Shown piece by piece: positions 22,856 to 34,700 of a stretch of DNA of 64,000 nt. Below the pieces are notes generated by a model. That model had not been told where the DNA came from, ran no database searches, and saw only the letters and a program-made list of their open reading frames with translations. Position numbers and translations under genes: made by a program. The DNA is from Pleodorina starrii. Taxonomy: Eukaryota > Chlorophyta > Chlorophyceae > Chlamydomonadales > Volvocaceae. The stretch's first letter is position 1, and each line of letters begins with the position of its first letter. The stretch spans positions 2,914,001 to 2,978,000 of the forward strand of contig BRXU01000007.1 of the NCBI GenBank assembly GCA_030267565.1, given 5' to 3'.

Positions 22856-25800
22856 ATGCACTCAAGTGCTTGGGCGGCAGGCGCTCCTGCGACCACGCGC
22901 TGCTCGGCCCTGCTGCAGCCGCTGCCCCACAGCCTGGCCCCCAAACCCTTCACGGCCATCAGCAAAGGTCATGGACGGAGCCCAGCACGGCAGCTGTCGG
23001 CGGCCACCTCGTCGTGGACTTGTGCGGCAGCGACATCGGCAGCGGCGAGCTCCACTCTCCGAGGCTCCGAGCAATCTCCCTTCCTGCGGCCGCTGGCGCC
23101 CTCAGCAACCCTCACCCCCGCCTCTTCGGGGCCGCGCGTGATCTGCCGGAGCGCAGCCACGGCTGCACCGCCCGCACAGGCCACCGCCCCCGCTGGCTCC
23201 GAGGTACGCGACGGTGACCCGGCGGAAGGGGAGGGCAGCCGCGCGGCTACAGAACGAACGGGGGTATTGTTCGCCCGCATCAAACCATCTGAACGCAGTC
23301 AACCTTACAGCAGGGGCCTGGCAACGCGCCGCAAAGCCGCTGGGTGACCCGCTAGAGTCAGCCCGGGCTTGGCGGCAGTAGCAGCGCACCCCTCCTCTCC
23401 AGCTCGCCAGCACTCCGATGACCCCACATCTGGTGCCCCGTCCGATGACCGACTGTCTGGTCCGACGACCGTCTGGTGCCCCGTCGGACGACCCCACATC
23501 TGGTGCCCCGTCTGTGGGGTAAAAAGAAGATACCGCAGCGAAGGGACGGAGACGGCTCACGCACGTCTGGGGGGGCACCAGCAGCGGCAGCGGCGGCGGC
23601 GGCGCATCCGGCACGCACAGCTCCCCCACAGCCCGCCTCCGACACCCCCCCCAGGCTCCAGCTCCGGGGGCGTTGCTTTTGGGGTGTGTGGAGGCCCTGC
23701 CCAGATGCCGGCCTGTGCATCCTGGTCCGGGGCCGCCAGGCGGCGTGACACCAGGGGGCAGCCACTCCCCAGGGATTCAAGCCCTGTTGAGCCCTGTCGG
23801 GCCTGAGCAGAGCTCCGCCGTTCTCCCCCGATTAACGGCAGCCATCCGCCATCCGCCATCAGCCCAGCTATCAGCCCGACTGCCGGGCGGGCAGGGCGGC
23901 CTTTGATTCCCAGTCCGCTCGATGCGGGCAGGGCAGGACAGGGCTGGGGCCAGCTGACGTAAAGCAACCGTATGGCAGCAGGGCAGGGCAGGGGGCAGCC
24001 CGCAGGCCGGGGCCGCATCCATTCTGCCCCTGCGACGGCGCCTCCCTGAGAGAGCAGGATGACGAACGATGAAGCGGGTCCTCTCTCTCTCGCGCGGGCA
24101 AGCTCCCGACGGGCATATGGATGGGAGTCCCACACGCGTCCCATGCGGCCGCCTCCCCCCCGCCCCCGCCCCCCCCCCCGGCGTGTCGTGTGGCTCGCTG
24201 CCCGTTTACCCCCGCGTGTGTCGTGTGTCGTGCCGTGTGTCGTACGGCAGGTGGAGTACGAGGCCGTGATCGGTATCGAGTGCCACGTGCAGCTGCTGAC
24301 GCGGACCAAGGCCTTTTGCGGCTGCCCCTCGGAGTTTGGCTCGGAGCCCAACAGCAACGTCTGCCCCGTGTGCCTGGGCCACCCGGTGAGGGAGCGAGCG
24401 AGGGAGGGAGGAGGCGAGGGAGCGGGTGGCAGTGTCGGTGCCAGTGGCAGTGTGACGGTACTTGCGACGACCCTCTCCACCCTTCCCCTCCGGGCGTTTA
24501 CAGACGCCTCCGCTCTCACGCGGAACTTGGTACTCGCTACGGAACCGGCAACGGCATCGCCACGCGCTTGCCCCCGCGACTGGGCCCCGCCGGCTGTCCG
24601 AGGGGCTCGGGCTGTTGTCCTCGCTTCCTCATTCCCTCCCGCTACGTAGCGGCCCCGCTGCCCTTCCCCTCCGGCTGGGTCCCTTGGCCAGCGTCTGCCT
24701 CCACTCATTCGCCGCGGTTTCGTCTGTATGTTCCTCCCCTCCCACCCACCCATCCCCTAGGGCACGCTGCCGGCCATAATCCTTGCCCCCTTCCTAGCCA
24801 GCTTCTTTGCACTGATTCCTGCACCCACCCACTCACCCTCCCACCCATCCACCCCCAGGGCACGCTGCCTGTCCTCAACTCTGAGATGGTGACACTGGCG
24901 GTGCGCGCGGGTCTGGCGCTGGGGTCGGACATTGCCCGCGTGTCCAAATTCGACCGAAAGCAGTACTTCTACCCGGACCTGCCAAAGGTACGGGGGAGGG
25001 CGGGGCGGCGGGGAGGGGTGGGTGGGGGTCAGGGAGTGATATGCTCCTTTCTTTAAGAATGAGTCACTGCGGACGTTCTTGATCAAGCTGCTGCAGCCGT
25101 GGGTGGGGGAGGGGCGGCGTGTGATGGCGAATGGTGGAGGAAGGGGGGAGGGGGAAGGAACGGTGCACAGGGCAAGTGGGTTAAAGGTGCGGCTGACGGC
25201 CGATGGTGGGAGGGGAGGGTAGGACGGAGCTGCCCGCATGGCGGCATGGGCGATGCTGCGCGGCCGAGTGGCTGCCGCACTCGGCCTCAAGTGCGTAATA
25301 CCCGCAGGCAGGCGCACTCAGACTGTCTGTAACAGCAGTGCTGCTCTGCGCTGCGCTGCCCCCCGCGGATGTGCTTACTTGTGTGTTGACTTGTGTGTGT
25401 ATGTGTATGTGCGTGTGCCTGGTGTGTGTGTCTCCTTCTCACAGGGCTACCAGATCAGCCAGTACGACGAGCCGATCTGCAGCGGCGGGCGGCTGGAGGT
25501 GGAGGTGGACGGACAGCTCAAGAGGTGCGGGGCGGTTTGAACCAGGACGATGAACGGAATCCATTCACTCGCTCGCTCACTCACTCACGCACTCACTCAC
25601 GCACTCACTCACGCACTCACTCACTCACGTACTCACGGGGCAAGGCACCACAGAAGTGTGATGGAGTACCCCCCGGACACATGGGCTTTAAGTCCAACCC
25701 CGCTCCGCTCCGCTCCCATCTTGGCGCCTCACCTTCGCGCCTCACCCGCCCTCACCCGCTCTCACCCCCAACCCCTCCGCCCCGCTCCCCGGCCGCAGCT

Positions 25801-27179
25801 TCGGCATAATCCGGGCCCATCTGGAGGAGGACGCCGGCAAGATCGTGTACGCGGGGGCGGACCGACTCAGCGGCGCCGACTACTCACTGGTGGACTTCAA
25901 CCGGGCGGGTGGGTGGGGTGGGTGGGCGGGAGGGTGGGGGGGTGGGTTGCTGCGCCCGTGGGTGGCGGGTGGAGTGGCGCTGTCAGCAGGGCAGGATGGG
26001 ATGCCGGCGCGTGGGAAGTGTGTGTGTGTGTGTGCGTATGTTCTGTATTCCTGTGTGGGGCCACAGGGCAAGAGCAAAGGTCCGTTTTCGGATCCCTCCT
26101 CCGAACCCCATCGGGCCCCGTTCCCCTCGCCCCAGGTGTGCCGCTGCTGGAGATCGTGTCTGCCCCCGACATGCGCAGCGGTCGCGACGCGGCGGCGTAC
26201 GGCGAGGAGCTGCGGCGGGTGCTGCGCACGTGCGGGGTGACGGACGGAAACATGGCGGAGGGGTCCATGCGGTGAGGCGGGGGGGAGGACGGGGGGGGGA
26301 GAGCAGGGGGGGGGAGGGGGGGGCTGGCGGGGTGACACGGTGGCACGGCGCCGCCCGGGAAGGCCCGTTCGCTGCTGCGGCGCGCAGCCAGGACCGGCCA
26401 GGGGGGGGGCTTAAGGGTGTTTTTTGCAGGTTGGAAGGAGCCCTGGCCGCCCTGCCCACCACCCGGCCCTGACCGGTACTCTCCCTGGGCGGGATGGGGT
26501 GGGTATGTCCCTGGATACCCCCCGGGCCTCCATACTAAAAACACATGGGGTCTGGGCCCCTGTCGTCGCCCCTGGGACGTGGAAACGCCCCCGCCGCTCT
26601 CATGCGTCCGCCCCGCCCCCCCCCGCGCCGCGGCTCCTCGGCCCTTGTGCCTTGCGAGTTCCGCTCCTCCTGAAACCCCCATCTTAACCACCTACCCCAC
26701 CCCACCCCACCGCACCCCACCCCACCGCACCCCACCCCACCCCACCCCACCCCACCGCACCCCACCCGCAGTGTGGATGTGAACGTGAGCGTGCGGCCCC
26801 GCGGCAGCCCCGTGTTCGGCACCCGAGTGGAGATCAAGAACATGAACTCATTCTCCAACATGCAAAAGGCGATTGACTTCGAGATCGAGCGGCAGGTGGG
26901 GGTGAAGGGAGGGGGGCAGGGGAGCAAGGGGGCAAGGGCTGACGGTGCGGGGCGGGAGGGGATGGGATGGGAGGAGCGGGGCCTAAGGACTGGGGCTGGG
27001 CCTAGGAGGTGCTGCGGCTGGGGTCTGGGGATGGGGTCTGGGGCTGTGTAACGCACAAGCCGGAGTTGGGCCAGTCGTTTGGTCGCATGCAGCAGGCTGG
27101 GGCTGGGTCTGGAGGCGTAGGGAGGCTGGGGCGTAGGGGCTGGGCTGAGCTGGCGAGGGTAGGGAGGCTGCGCGGCTTG

Positions 27180-27229
<50 letters not shown>

Positions 27230-30049
27230 TCGGGAGCCGGGGGAGGAGCGCTGGTGGTGCAGGCGACCCCACGCAACGGAGGCCGCCGCTGCCCTCCTCC
27301 TCCACGTGACCCACGATGCGGCCGCCCTCCGCGACCTCCGCGCCTGAAACCGGAGACACGGCCCCCACTATCCCCAGCCCCAGCCCCACCGTCTCCCCCA
27401 CCGTCGCCGCACCGAGCCCTCTTTACACCGCTGCTGCTGCCGCCGCCGCGGTCAGGTGTCGCTGAATCGCGCGGGTCGGGGCTCCGAGATCGTTCAGGAG
27501 ACCCGGCTGTGGGACGAGATCAAGCTGGTGACCAACACCATGCGCAAGAAGGAGGGCCTGGCGGATTACCGGTGGGTCGGGTGGGCCGTGTGGCCTAACG
27601 AAGCTGGGTGTCTGGTAGATTTCTTCGTGCCGTATACCGGGTCATGTCTGGGCAGCCGCCGCCAGGCTCCGTGTCTCCTTCTCGTTGCGCTTACCCGCAA
27701 CCAACCAGAGCCCACAGCCGCTGAGCCGCCCGCCCACTCACCCGCTCGTCACCCCTCGCCGGCTCCGCCTAGGTCGCCGCCTCCCCCACCACAATCCTCC
27801 CCATCCCAATCCGAGTTCACCCCGTCCCATCTCTCCCATCTCATTAACCCCCGCAGCTACTTCCCCGAGCCGGACCTGCCGCCCCTCACCGTGTCAGAGG
27901 AGTTCATTCAGGGGGTCAAGGTGGGTGGGGGCTGGGTGCGTAAGTGGGTGGGGGCCCGGACTGGGCGCCATCCGCTGGGCGACATCCACCACGACCGCCA
28001 TCACACCCCGGGCCCCGCCTCCTTCTCACCCCGTCCCTTCGCGCATCTAGCGACCGCATGCAACACGCACTCGCTCTCGTCCCTCCCTCCCCTAGCTTTT
28101 CTTCTATCTCCCGTCGCGTGGAGCGTTCCTCCCCCCACCTACACCCTGCCCTGCCCTGCCTGCCCCCACCCCCACCCCCTCCCGTCCCCTCCTCGCCCCC
28201 CTCTCTCCCCTCTCCCCCATCGCCCACAGTCCTCCATGCCCGAGCTGCCCGCCGCCAAGCGCGCCCGCTACCTCTCCCTGGGCCTCAGCCGGGGTGACGT
28301 GGCGGTGCTGACCGACGAGACCGCCACCAGTGACCTCCTGGACGCGGTGCTGGCGCTGGGGGCGCCAGTCAAGCCGGCGGCGAACTGGATCCAGGGAGAC
28401 ATCATGGCGTACTGCAAGGTGTGTGTGTATGTGCGTGTGTGTGTATGTGCGTGTGTGCACAGGCGGCCCTGCCGACGCTTTGAACCCAAAAACCCAAACT
28501 CTTGAACCCAGCCCCAGTCGCGGCCTTGTACTCCCCTCACACGTCTTGTTCCCGCGCCCCCATCGCCGCCCTCGCCCTCCCCCCGCCGTCTCCGTCTCCG
28601 CTGCGGTATTTCCTTCTTACCCCCCCCCCCGGCCTTCTGCTGTTACTTTACCGTTCACGGGCTTCGGCCTATACGTAGATAACCCCCCCGCCTGCCCGGT
28701 TCCCAGGAGTCCAAGATCGGCATGGACGCCCTGGCCATCTCCCCCTCCGCGCTGGCTGAGATGATCGGCCTGATCGAGGACGGCACCATCAGCGGCAAGA
28801 TCGCCAAGGAGGTGCTGCCCGACCTGCTGCAGGGCAAGGGGAACAAGGGTGAGCGGCAGGCGGAGGCTCGGCTGGGGCAGGGGCAGGGGGTGGGTGGGAG
28901 GTGGTGGTGGTGGTGGTGCCGCGGGGCGGGCTTCAAGTTAGCGCAGAGGCACTGGCTGGAGAGTGTGGACGATGAAGCGGCGGTCTGGAAGCGGCGGTCT
29001 GGATGCGCGTGTGTGTGTATGTGACTGGGCTGCTGGGCTTACCTCGCCCTCGCCCTCCTGCTCCCGCCTCCCCCGCTCCCCCGCCTCCCGCCTCCCCCCA
29101 GGCGTGCGTGCGCACATTGAGAAGCGGGGCCTGCTGATGATCAGCGACGAGGCGGCCATTGGGGCCATGGTGGACAAGATCCTGGAGGCCAACCAGAAGC
29201 AGCTGCAGGTGCGGCCGGGATGGGAGTTGGATACGGGCATATGGGCATACGGGCATACCGTATGGGCGTGGGGAACCTGCGCCCTGCTGCTCGCATGCAT
29301 AACCGCACCGACCACCGACCGCCAAGCCGCCAAGCCAGGACGTGTGGTGTCCTCTTGTCTGTCCGTGTGTCCGGCTGCTGTCGTGCAGGAGTTCCGCTCC
29401 GGCAAGACCAAGCTGCAGGGCTACTTCGAGGGGTGAGTCGGCCTTGCCTTGCCTTGCCTTGCCTTGCCTTGCCTTGCCTTGCCTTGCCTTGCCTTGCCTT
29501 GCCTTGCCTTGCCTTGCCTTGCCTTGCCTTGCCTTGCCTTGCCTTGCCTTGCCTTGCCTTGCCTTGCCTTGCCTTGTCTTGTCTTGCTTGGTGGTCGCCT
29601 TGCTTGGGCACGGGAAGGCTCCCTCTCTTGCTGTGGGCCCGGGGCATGTGCCGAGGCGCTTAGGGAGGGGGCGGGGGGAGGTTAAAAACGGCGGTCCTCC
29701 CCGTCCGTCATCGGTCATGTTTTCTCCTTTGCGCTTTGCTGCCCCGCGACCGATCTCCGCCCGCAGTTCACGGTGCACTACGCTGCTGATCCCTCCTCCC
29801 TCTCCGCACGCGTTCCCGGCCTCTAGCTTTCCTGCCTTCCACTTCACCTCACCCGTCCAGTGTACACGTGCCTCCTGTCCCCCCCCCCCCGGGGCTTCCT
29901 GGCTTCACTTGTTCTTTCTTCCGTTTCACGCCGCCCTCTACACATGTGCTCTTGTCCTCCTCCGCAGGCAAGTGATGAAGGAGTCCAAGGGGCGGGTCAA
30001 CCCGGGGCTCATGAAGGAGATCCTGATGCGGAAGCTCCAGGGCGAGTGA
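22856..30049 (+). CDS. GATB: Organellar glutamyl-tRNA(Gln) amidotransferase subunit B
   Basis: Fourteen exons: 22856-23203, 24251-24385, 24859-24987, 25445-25524, 25799-25908, 26136-26271, 26772-26895, 27456-27571, 27857-27920, 28230-28418, 28707-28848, 29102-29208, 29389-29432, 29968-30049. All phases fit; 601 aa. GatB, with GatA and GatC, converts misacylated Glu-tRNA(Gln) to Gln-tRNA(Gln) in plastids and mitochondria. Residues 1-116 are an Ala/Ser/Arg-rich transit peptide (one exon). The catalytic domain follows: [10 protein letters not shown], zinc cysteines in FCGC and [23 protein letters not shown], and the GatB signature [15 protein letters not shown]. Later come [21 protein letters not shown] and YFPEPDLPP. 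The helical/YqeY-like tail ([19 protein letters not shown] to [11 protein letters not shown]) ends with a normal stop. Introns carry numerous microsatellites. Confidence 0.97.
25559..25640. repeat. (cactcact/cacg)n microsatellite in GATB intron 4
   Basis: Tandem actcactcacgc-type units, about 80 bp in total, begin some 35 bp past the exon 4 donor. Confidence 0.85.
26697..26768. repeat. ccccac/ccgcac repeat abutting GATB exon 7 acceptor
   Basis: About 70 bp of C-rich pentamer/hexamer repeats form the polypyrimidine-like tract directly before the acceptor at 26771. Confidence 0.8.
27189..27228. repeat. (CT)n microsatellite in GATB intron 7
   Basis: Some 19-20 CT units lie in the 560-bp intron before exon 8. 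Confidence 0.9.
29441..29575. repeat. Pure GCCTT pentanucleotide array, 27 copies, in GATB intron 13
   Basis: 27 uninterrupted gcctt units start eight bases after the exon 13 donor, then decay into gtctt. The frames [10 protein letters not shown] and [10 protein letters not shown] are artefacts of this array. Confidence 0.97.
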
Positions 30050-30334
30050 ACCAGGCCAGCGGGTGGCGGCAGGGTGGCGGTGGTGGCGGCAGGGCGGTGG
30101 CGGCGGCAGGGTGGCGGTGGCGGCATGGCTCATCTCCCTTTTGCGGCGGCGCTGCGGCGCTGGGCTTGGGCCGGGCTGGGCTGGACTGGGCTGTGGGTGG
30201 CGGTGGCGGCGTCGATGCGTTGGTGGTTGCAGAAGGCGGCATGCGGCCCGGGCAATGCTGGGGTGGTTGCTTAGGTGCTTGCTTGCGCGGGTGGCATTGT
30301 TGTTGGCCGGGGCCGGCGGTTGGCCAGGAACTGC

Positions 30335-30339
30335 TGTAA
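30335..30339 (+). terminator. Candidate poly(A) signal TGTAA for GATB
   Basis: TGTAA lies 286 nt past the GATB stop codon, the motif and distance expected in Chlamydomonas-type algae. Confidence 0.55.
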
Positions 30340-31775
30340 GGGAGGGACAGGGGCAGGAGGGGGTTGGCTCTGCGTGGGAAAGGGAAGGCCACGCAGAGGG
30401 GCCACGCCTGGATTGCGTCGCTGAAGCCAAGGTGGCGGCGCGGGTAGGCATGGTGCCTTGGGCAGTGTCGGTGCCTTTCTCATCCGTGTGGTGTGGAAAG
30501 CAGTCCATGTGCGCTGGCCCCCATGTTGCAGCTGTTGAGTCTCGGCTGGGCAGACAGACGACACGGCGCGATTTCTGGTAGGCAGATGAGCGCGAGTACG
30601 CCAGCGGCCATGGCGCAGCGCCTCGAGCCAGGGAACTGGTGAAGGAGGCGACGCGACACAGTCCGTCGATGAACATAACCGGCGGGCGGCGCTGTGCGCC
30701 GCCCGTTGCGGCAGGACGACAGAAAGTTTTGCTACTTGTGGGTGTGAAGCAGGCTGAAAGACTGTGGAGGGACGGGAGGCTGCAGTGCCGCAAGCATTAC
30801 GGCCTCCCGATATGGTTGGTTGACTGCCTGATGGAACGCAGGGTAGCGCCTCTTCGGGGGCTGCATATGACGGCGGCCTGTGCTGTTTAACGCCCTGTGC
30901 GTGTTTGTACGTTGTGCACCCACAAGGCGCGTAGCGCCGAGATAGGCCAACCCTGGCCAACCTGGGCCAACGCAGTACTCACAGCAGCGCCCCATCGCCC
31001 CTAGACTGAAGCCACGCCAGCAGGTGCTGGTTCCCTTCGCTTTGTAGGGCTTGCTCCTTTGGTCTGATAATCGCGGCAATTATTTTCATAATTCCGTAGT
31101 CGTGGTTCTCCGGCCGTACAGTACGCAAAACTTGGCGCCAACACAGCTCGATGAACCTCTTCCCCCAAGCTATGGCGAGCAGCGTGAACCCCAGTAGCTG
31201 TCCTTTGGCTTCTGAAAGGTTACGCAGCCGTCTGCGTCCAATCTGAGGGCGGACGCATCGCGACTCTTTGGTAAGCTGGGCTGGCACAAAACGACTTCGC
31301 GTTGCGTATCTCCCTCCTCGCTGCGCCTTGTACCTTTCCTTACAGCAAAGGCATTTGTCGCCGGGAGCCGCTGGGCAATTCGGCCAAACACCGCTCTGGT
31401 GTAATAACGTGTTCCTTCACCGAGAAGACCGAGACTCATGCGCTAGCCGCGTAACAGCCCTAGACGCGGGGCCCGACACCATAAATTCTTCATATGCTAT
31501 GCAATGGAGCCTGGGAAGCGAGGCCTGCGGCATCTACAGGAGGACGCTGGACCCGCGCAACTGCGGCCGCTCTGCCGAGTTGTCCGCATCGAAGCTTGCG
31601 GTAAGACCCAAACTCGCTTCTGTGCATGACCTCGTAATTAACTTACAGCATGTTTGGCTTTTGGCGGACAAACTCCGCGGCCGACTCTTTTACCCATCTA
31701 TCAGGCATGGCGGGCTGTGCGGCTTGCATCACAATCGGGAAAGCGGAAACAAACACTACCTCAAAAGGCACCCAG
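30340..31775. other. Intergenic stretch without a supportable gene
   Basis: The rest of the GATB 3' flank and the 5' flank of the SMC-like gene. A short frame at 30639-30890 ends in a vaguely BRCT-like segment (GLPIWLVDCL) but stands alone and is not called. GC falls noticeably toward 31060-31800. Confidence 0.5.
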
Positions 31776-34700
31776 ATGGCTGCCGGGATTCGCACACTCC
31801 ATGACCATATCATCATCCATCTCCCAGGTCGTGCGTGCTTGCTGAACTAGACAAAAACTGACCCCCCTGTTCACCACCACGACGCGCGCGACCCGCGGGT
31901 CGGCTGCACGCCCGGTCGCATCGCACTCTCGGACGCAACCTCCCGGCAAGCCACACAACCCCCCTCGCAAGCACCATAGCTGCAATCGTACTGACTCTCC
32001 CAGCCTGCTCCAGTTTCATCAAAATGCATCAAAATACGCGCGCCGCCCCGCCCCGCCCTGCCCCACGTTTAATCTTTCTTGCCCCTTCCCGTCCCGTCCC
32101 TTTCCGTCCCTTACTGGGTTACAAACACAAACAGGTTTCAAGTGCTTCAGCGCTGGTGTGGATGTACAGCTGTCTGATCCGGGGCTGGTTTGCATCGTGG
32201 GACCCAATGGATGCGGGAAAAGCGTGCTGGTGGGTACTGGGTAGGGCGTAGGGGCTCTGGGGGGGGCTCTTGATAAAAGGATGGCTGGTCGGAGCCGGTT
32301 GAGAGCCAGCCCTGGAAAGCCCGGTGGAAGCGAGCGCGGATAACGACGCAAAAGAGGTGGTGACCGGGGTGGATGGGAAATCTGGGTCGATTCCGGGGTA
32401 CCGTATCACTGGCGCACGATTCGGGATCTGGGTTTCGGAGCCTTCTTCAGGGAGGGATGTATCGAGATCTGGGTCGGCTCTCGTTCTCGATCAGTCGATC
32501 TGGGTCGGTGAGTCGGGTCGTGGCACGAGCTAGGGCGCGCGGTGTTGGCGTTCGGCGAGTGGGACACTGCCCTACACTGCCCTACACTGCCCTACACTGC
32601 CCTACACTGCCCTACACTGCCTGCAGGGCGAGTGCCTGGCGTTCGCGCTGGGCGGCGGGCGCCACTTGCTTCGTGCCCGCAACCTGGCCTCCCTCATCAG
32701 CCAGGGCTACTTCAACAGCGGCACCGCCAACCATCAGCACCACGACCCACACCATGACCGCGAAGCGGCCACGGCAGCGGCGATGACGGTGGCGCGGTAT
32801 GACGGCGATGGCGGCGGCGGCGGCGGCCGCGCGCTACGCGCGCGCGGCGGCGGCGGCGGCGGCGGTGCCGGACAGCAGCAACATGGTGCACCGCCGCGTC
32901 CGCCGCCGCATGTGGCCGTCACGTTCGAGGCGCCTGACGGAGCGAGCGTGCGAGTGGAGCGACGGCTGGTGCCAGCGGCGGCGGCAGCGGCGACGGCGGC
33001 AGCAGGGCCTGGCGGTGGCGGCGGCGGCGGTGGTGGTGGTGGTCGTGGCGCCGTCACGGTGACGCGGGTGGAGGTGCCGGCGGGCAGCGGGCGTTGGAGG
33101 CAGACCACTCAGGTAGGGTACGACACCCGGCGCCGCCGTACTTTGCTGGTGCGCTGCAACAGAGGGGATTGGGGTTCGGGCGCACAGAAAAGCCCATGAC
33201 CGTGACCAGACTATATCTTTTGTTGCTAGGAAAGTTCCTACTCCTACCAGCTGCCGCATCGGTCGCAGGAGGAGCTGGCGGCGACGCTGCGCCCGTACGG
33301 CATCTGTACGGGGCCGGCCGTGGACCGTTACGTGGTGTCCCAGGCGCGGCGCGGCGCGGCGGTGGACGTTTCGGAGCCGCTGCGGCTGCTAGCGCACGTG
33401 GAGGCGCTGCTGGGCATGGGGCACATGCAGGTAGGTACGACAACGTGCACGACAACGTATACGGCAACTAGGATTCTTTGATGGCGGTACGGCGGGTGTG
33501 CCAGCCTCCGGTGTCGGGCACCAATGCCGTGGCCGCGCTCTCTGCAGGAGCGGCTGGCGGCCGTGGAGGACGAGATCCGTACGACAACAACCCAATTGGA
33601 CGAGCAGGACGGACGAGCGGCCAGGTGCGCGGGGCGGCAGGCGGGGCGGCAGCCGGGGCCACCGGGGGATTAGGATTGTTATGGCGCGGTGCGAGGTTGC
33701 ATTGGGGGTTGGCGGCGGCGGCGGACAGCAAGGCCAGGAGGGCGGCCTCAAGACCCACAGCCTTCACCCTTTTCCTCCCTGAACCTCGACCTTGACCTCA
33801 ACATTATCGCCCTCCCTCACAATGGATGCCGGCTGGGCACGGCGCTCCATCCTCCTCCTCCACCCTCCATTCACTACGCTCCTCCACCCTCCTCCAACAC
33901 GCCCTTCTCTACGGTATTCTGCCCCTGCGACGTCGTTTCAACGTCAAACCCTTCCGTACCTCCGTACCTCCGCCCTCTCCTCCGCCTGCCCCCTTTCGCC
34001 CCTCCTTTCGCCCCTTGGCGCATCCCCCCTCCCACTCTCCCCCCGACCAGCTTCCGGTCGCGGCGCGACGCGCTGGCGCCGCTGGTTGCCCGCTGGCGGC
34101 GCTACACGGCGGCGGCGGAGCGGCTGGCGGCGCGGCGGGTGGCGCTGCGGCGGCGGCAGCTGCGGCGCGGCGAGCAGCGTTTGGGCGCGGCGCGGAGGCA
34201 GGTGAGATGCGAAAGGGGCAGGGGTAAAAGGGGTGGGCGAGTTTGATGTCAATCGACGAGTTGAGTAAGCCAGCGACGCGCCGGAGTGGAGGAGTGGAGG
34301 GTCAGCTGAGCCCCCAGGCAGTTGCTGCTACCGCACCGGAATCCCAGCGCGCTCGCTGACGCTGCGCTGTACTTCACGATGTACGATTGTACGACAGCGT
34401 GCGATGTGTACTGCAGGAGGGCGCCGCGGAGGAGCAGGCGGCGGATCTCCGATTGCGCGCGGCGGCGCTGGGGACGGCGGCGGCCGCGGCGGCGGAGCGC
34501 GACGCGGCGGCGACGCGCGAGGCGGCGGCGGCCGCGGCGAAGCGCACGACGGCGGGAGCCCAGGTGGCGCGATTACGTGTTTGCGTGTTTGATTGCGCCT
34601 GCACGGAGACAGCTGTTCGTGCCAGTCCAGTCCCGTCCGCGGGGACAATTGTGTCTGTTGTCCGTTGTCTGTTGTTAGTTGTCCGTTGTCACCGGTAGCA

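Noticed and set aside
29342..30049. Frame with [10 protein letters not shown] repeats
   Set aside because: Translation of the GCCTT microsatellite in an intron, not a protein.
30639..30890. 83-codon frame with a BRCT-like end (GLPIWLVDCL)
   Set aside because: Too short, no upstream BRCT motifs and no flanking exons; similarity is to a few residues only.
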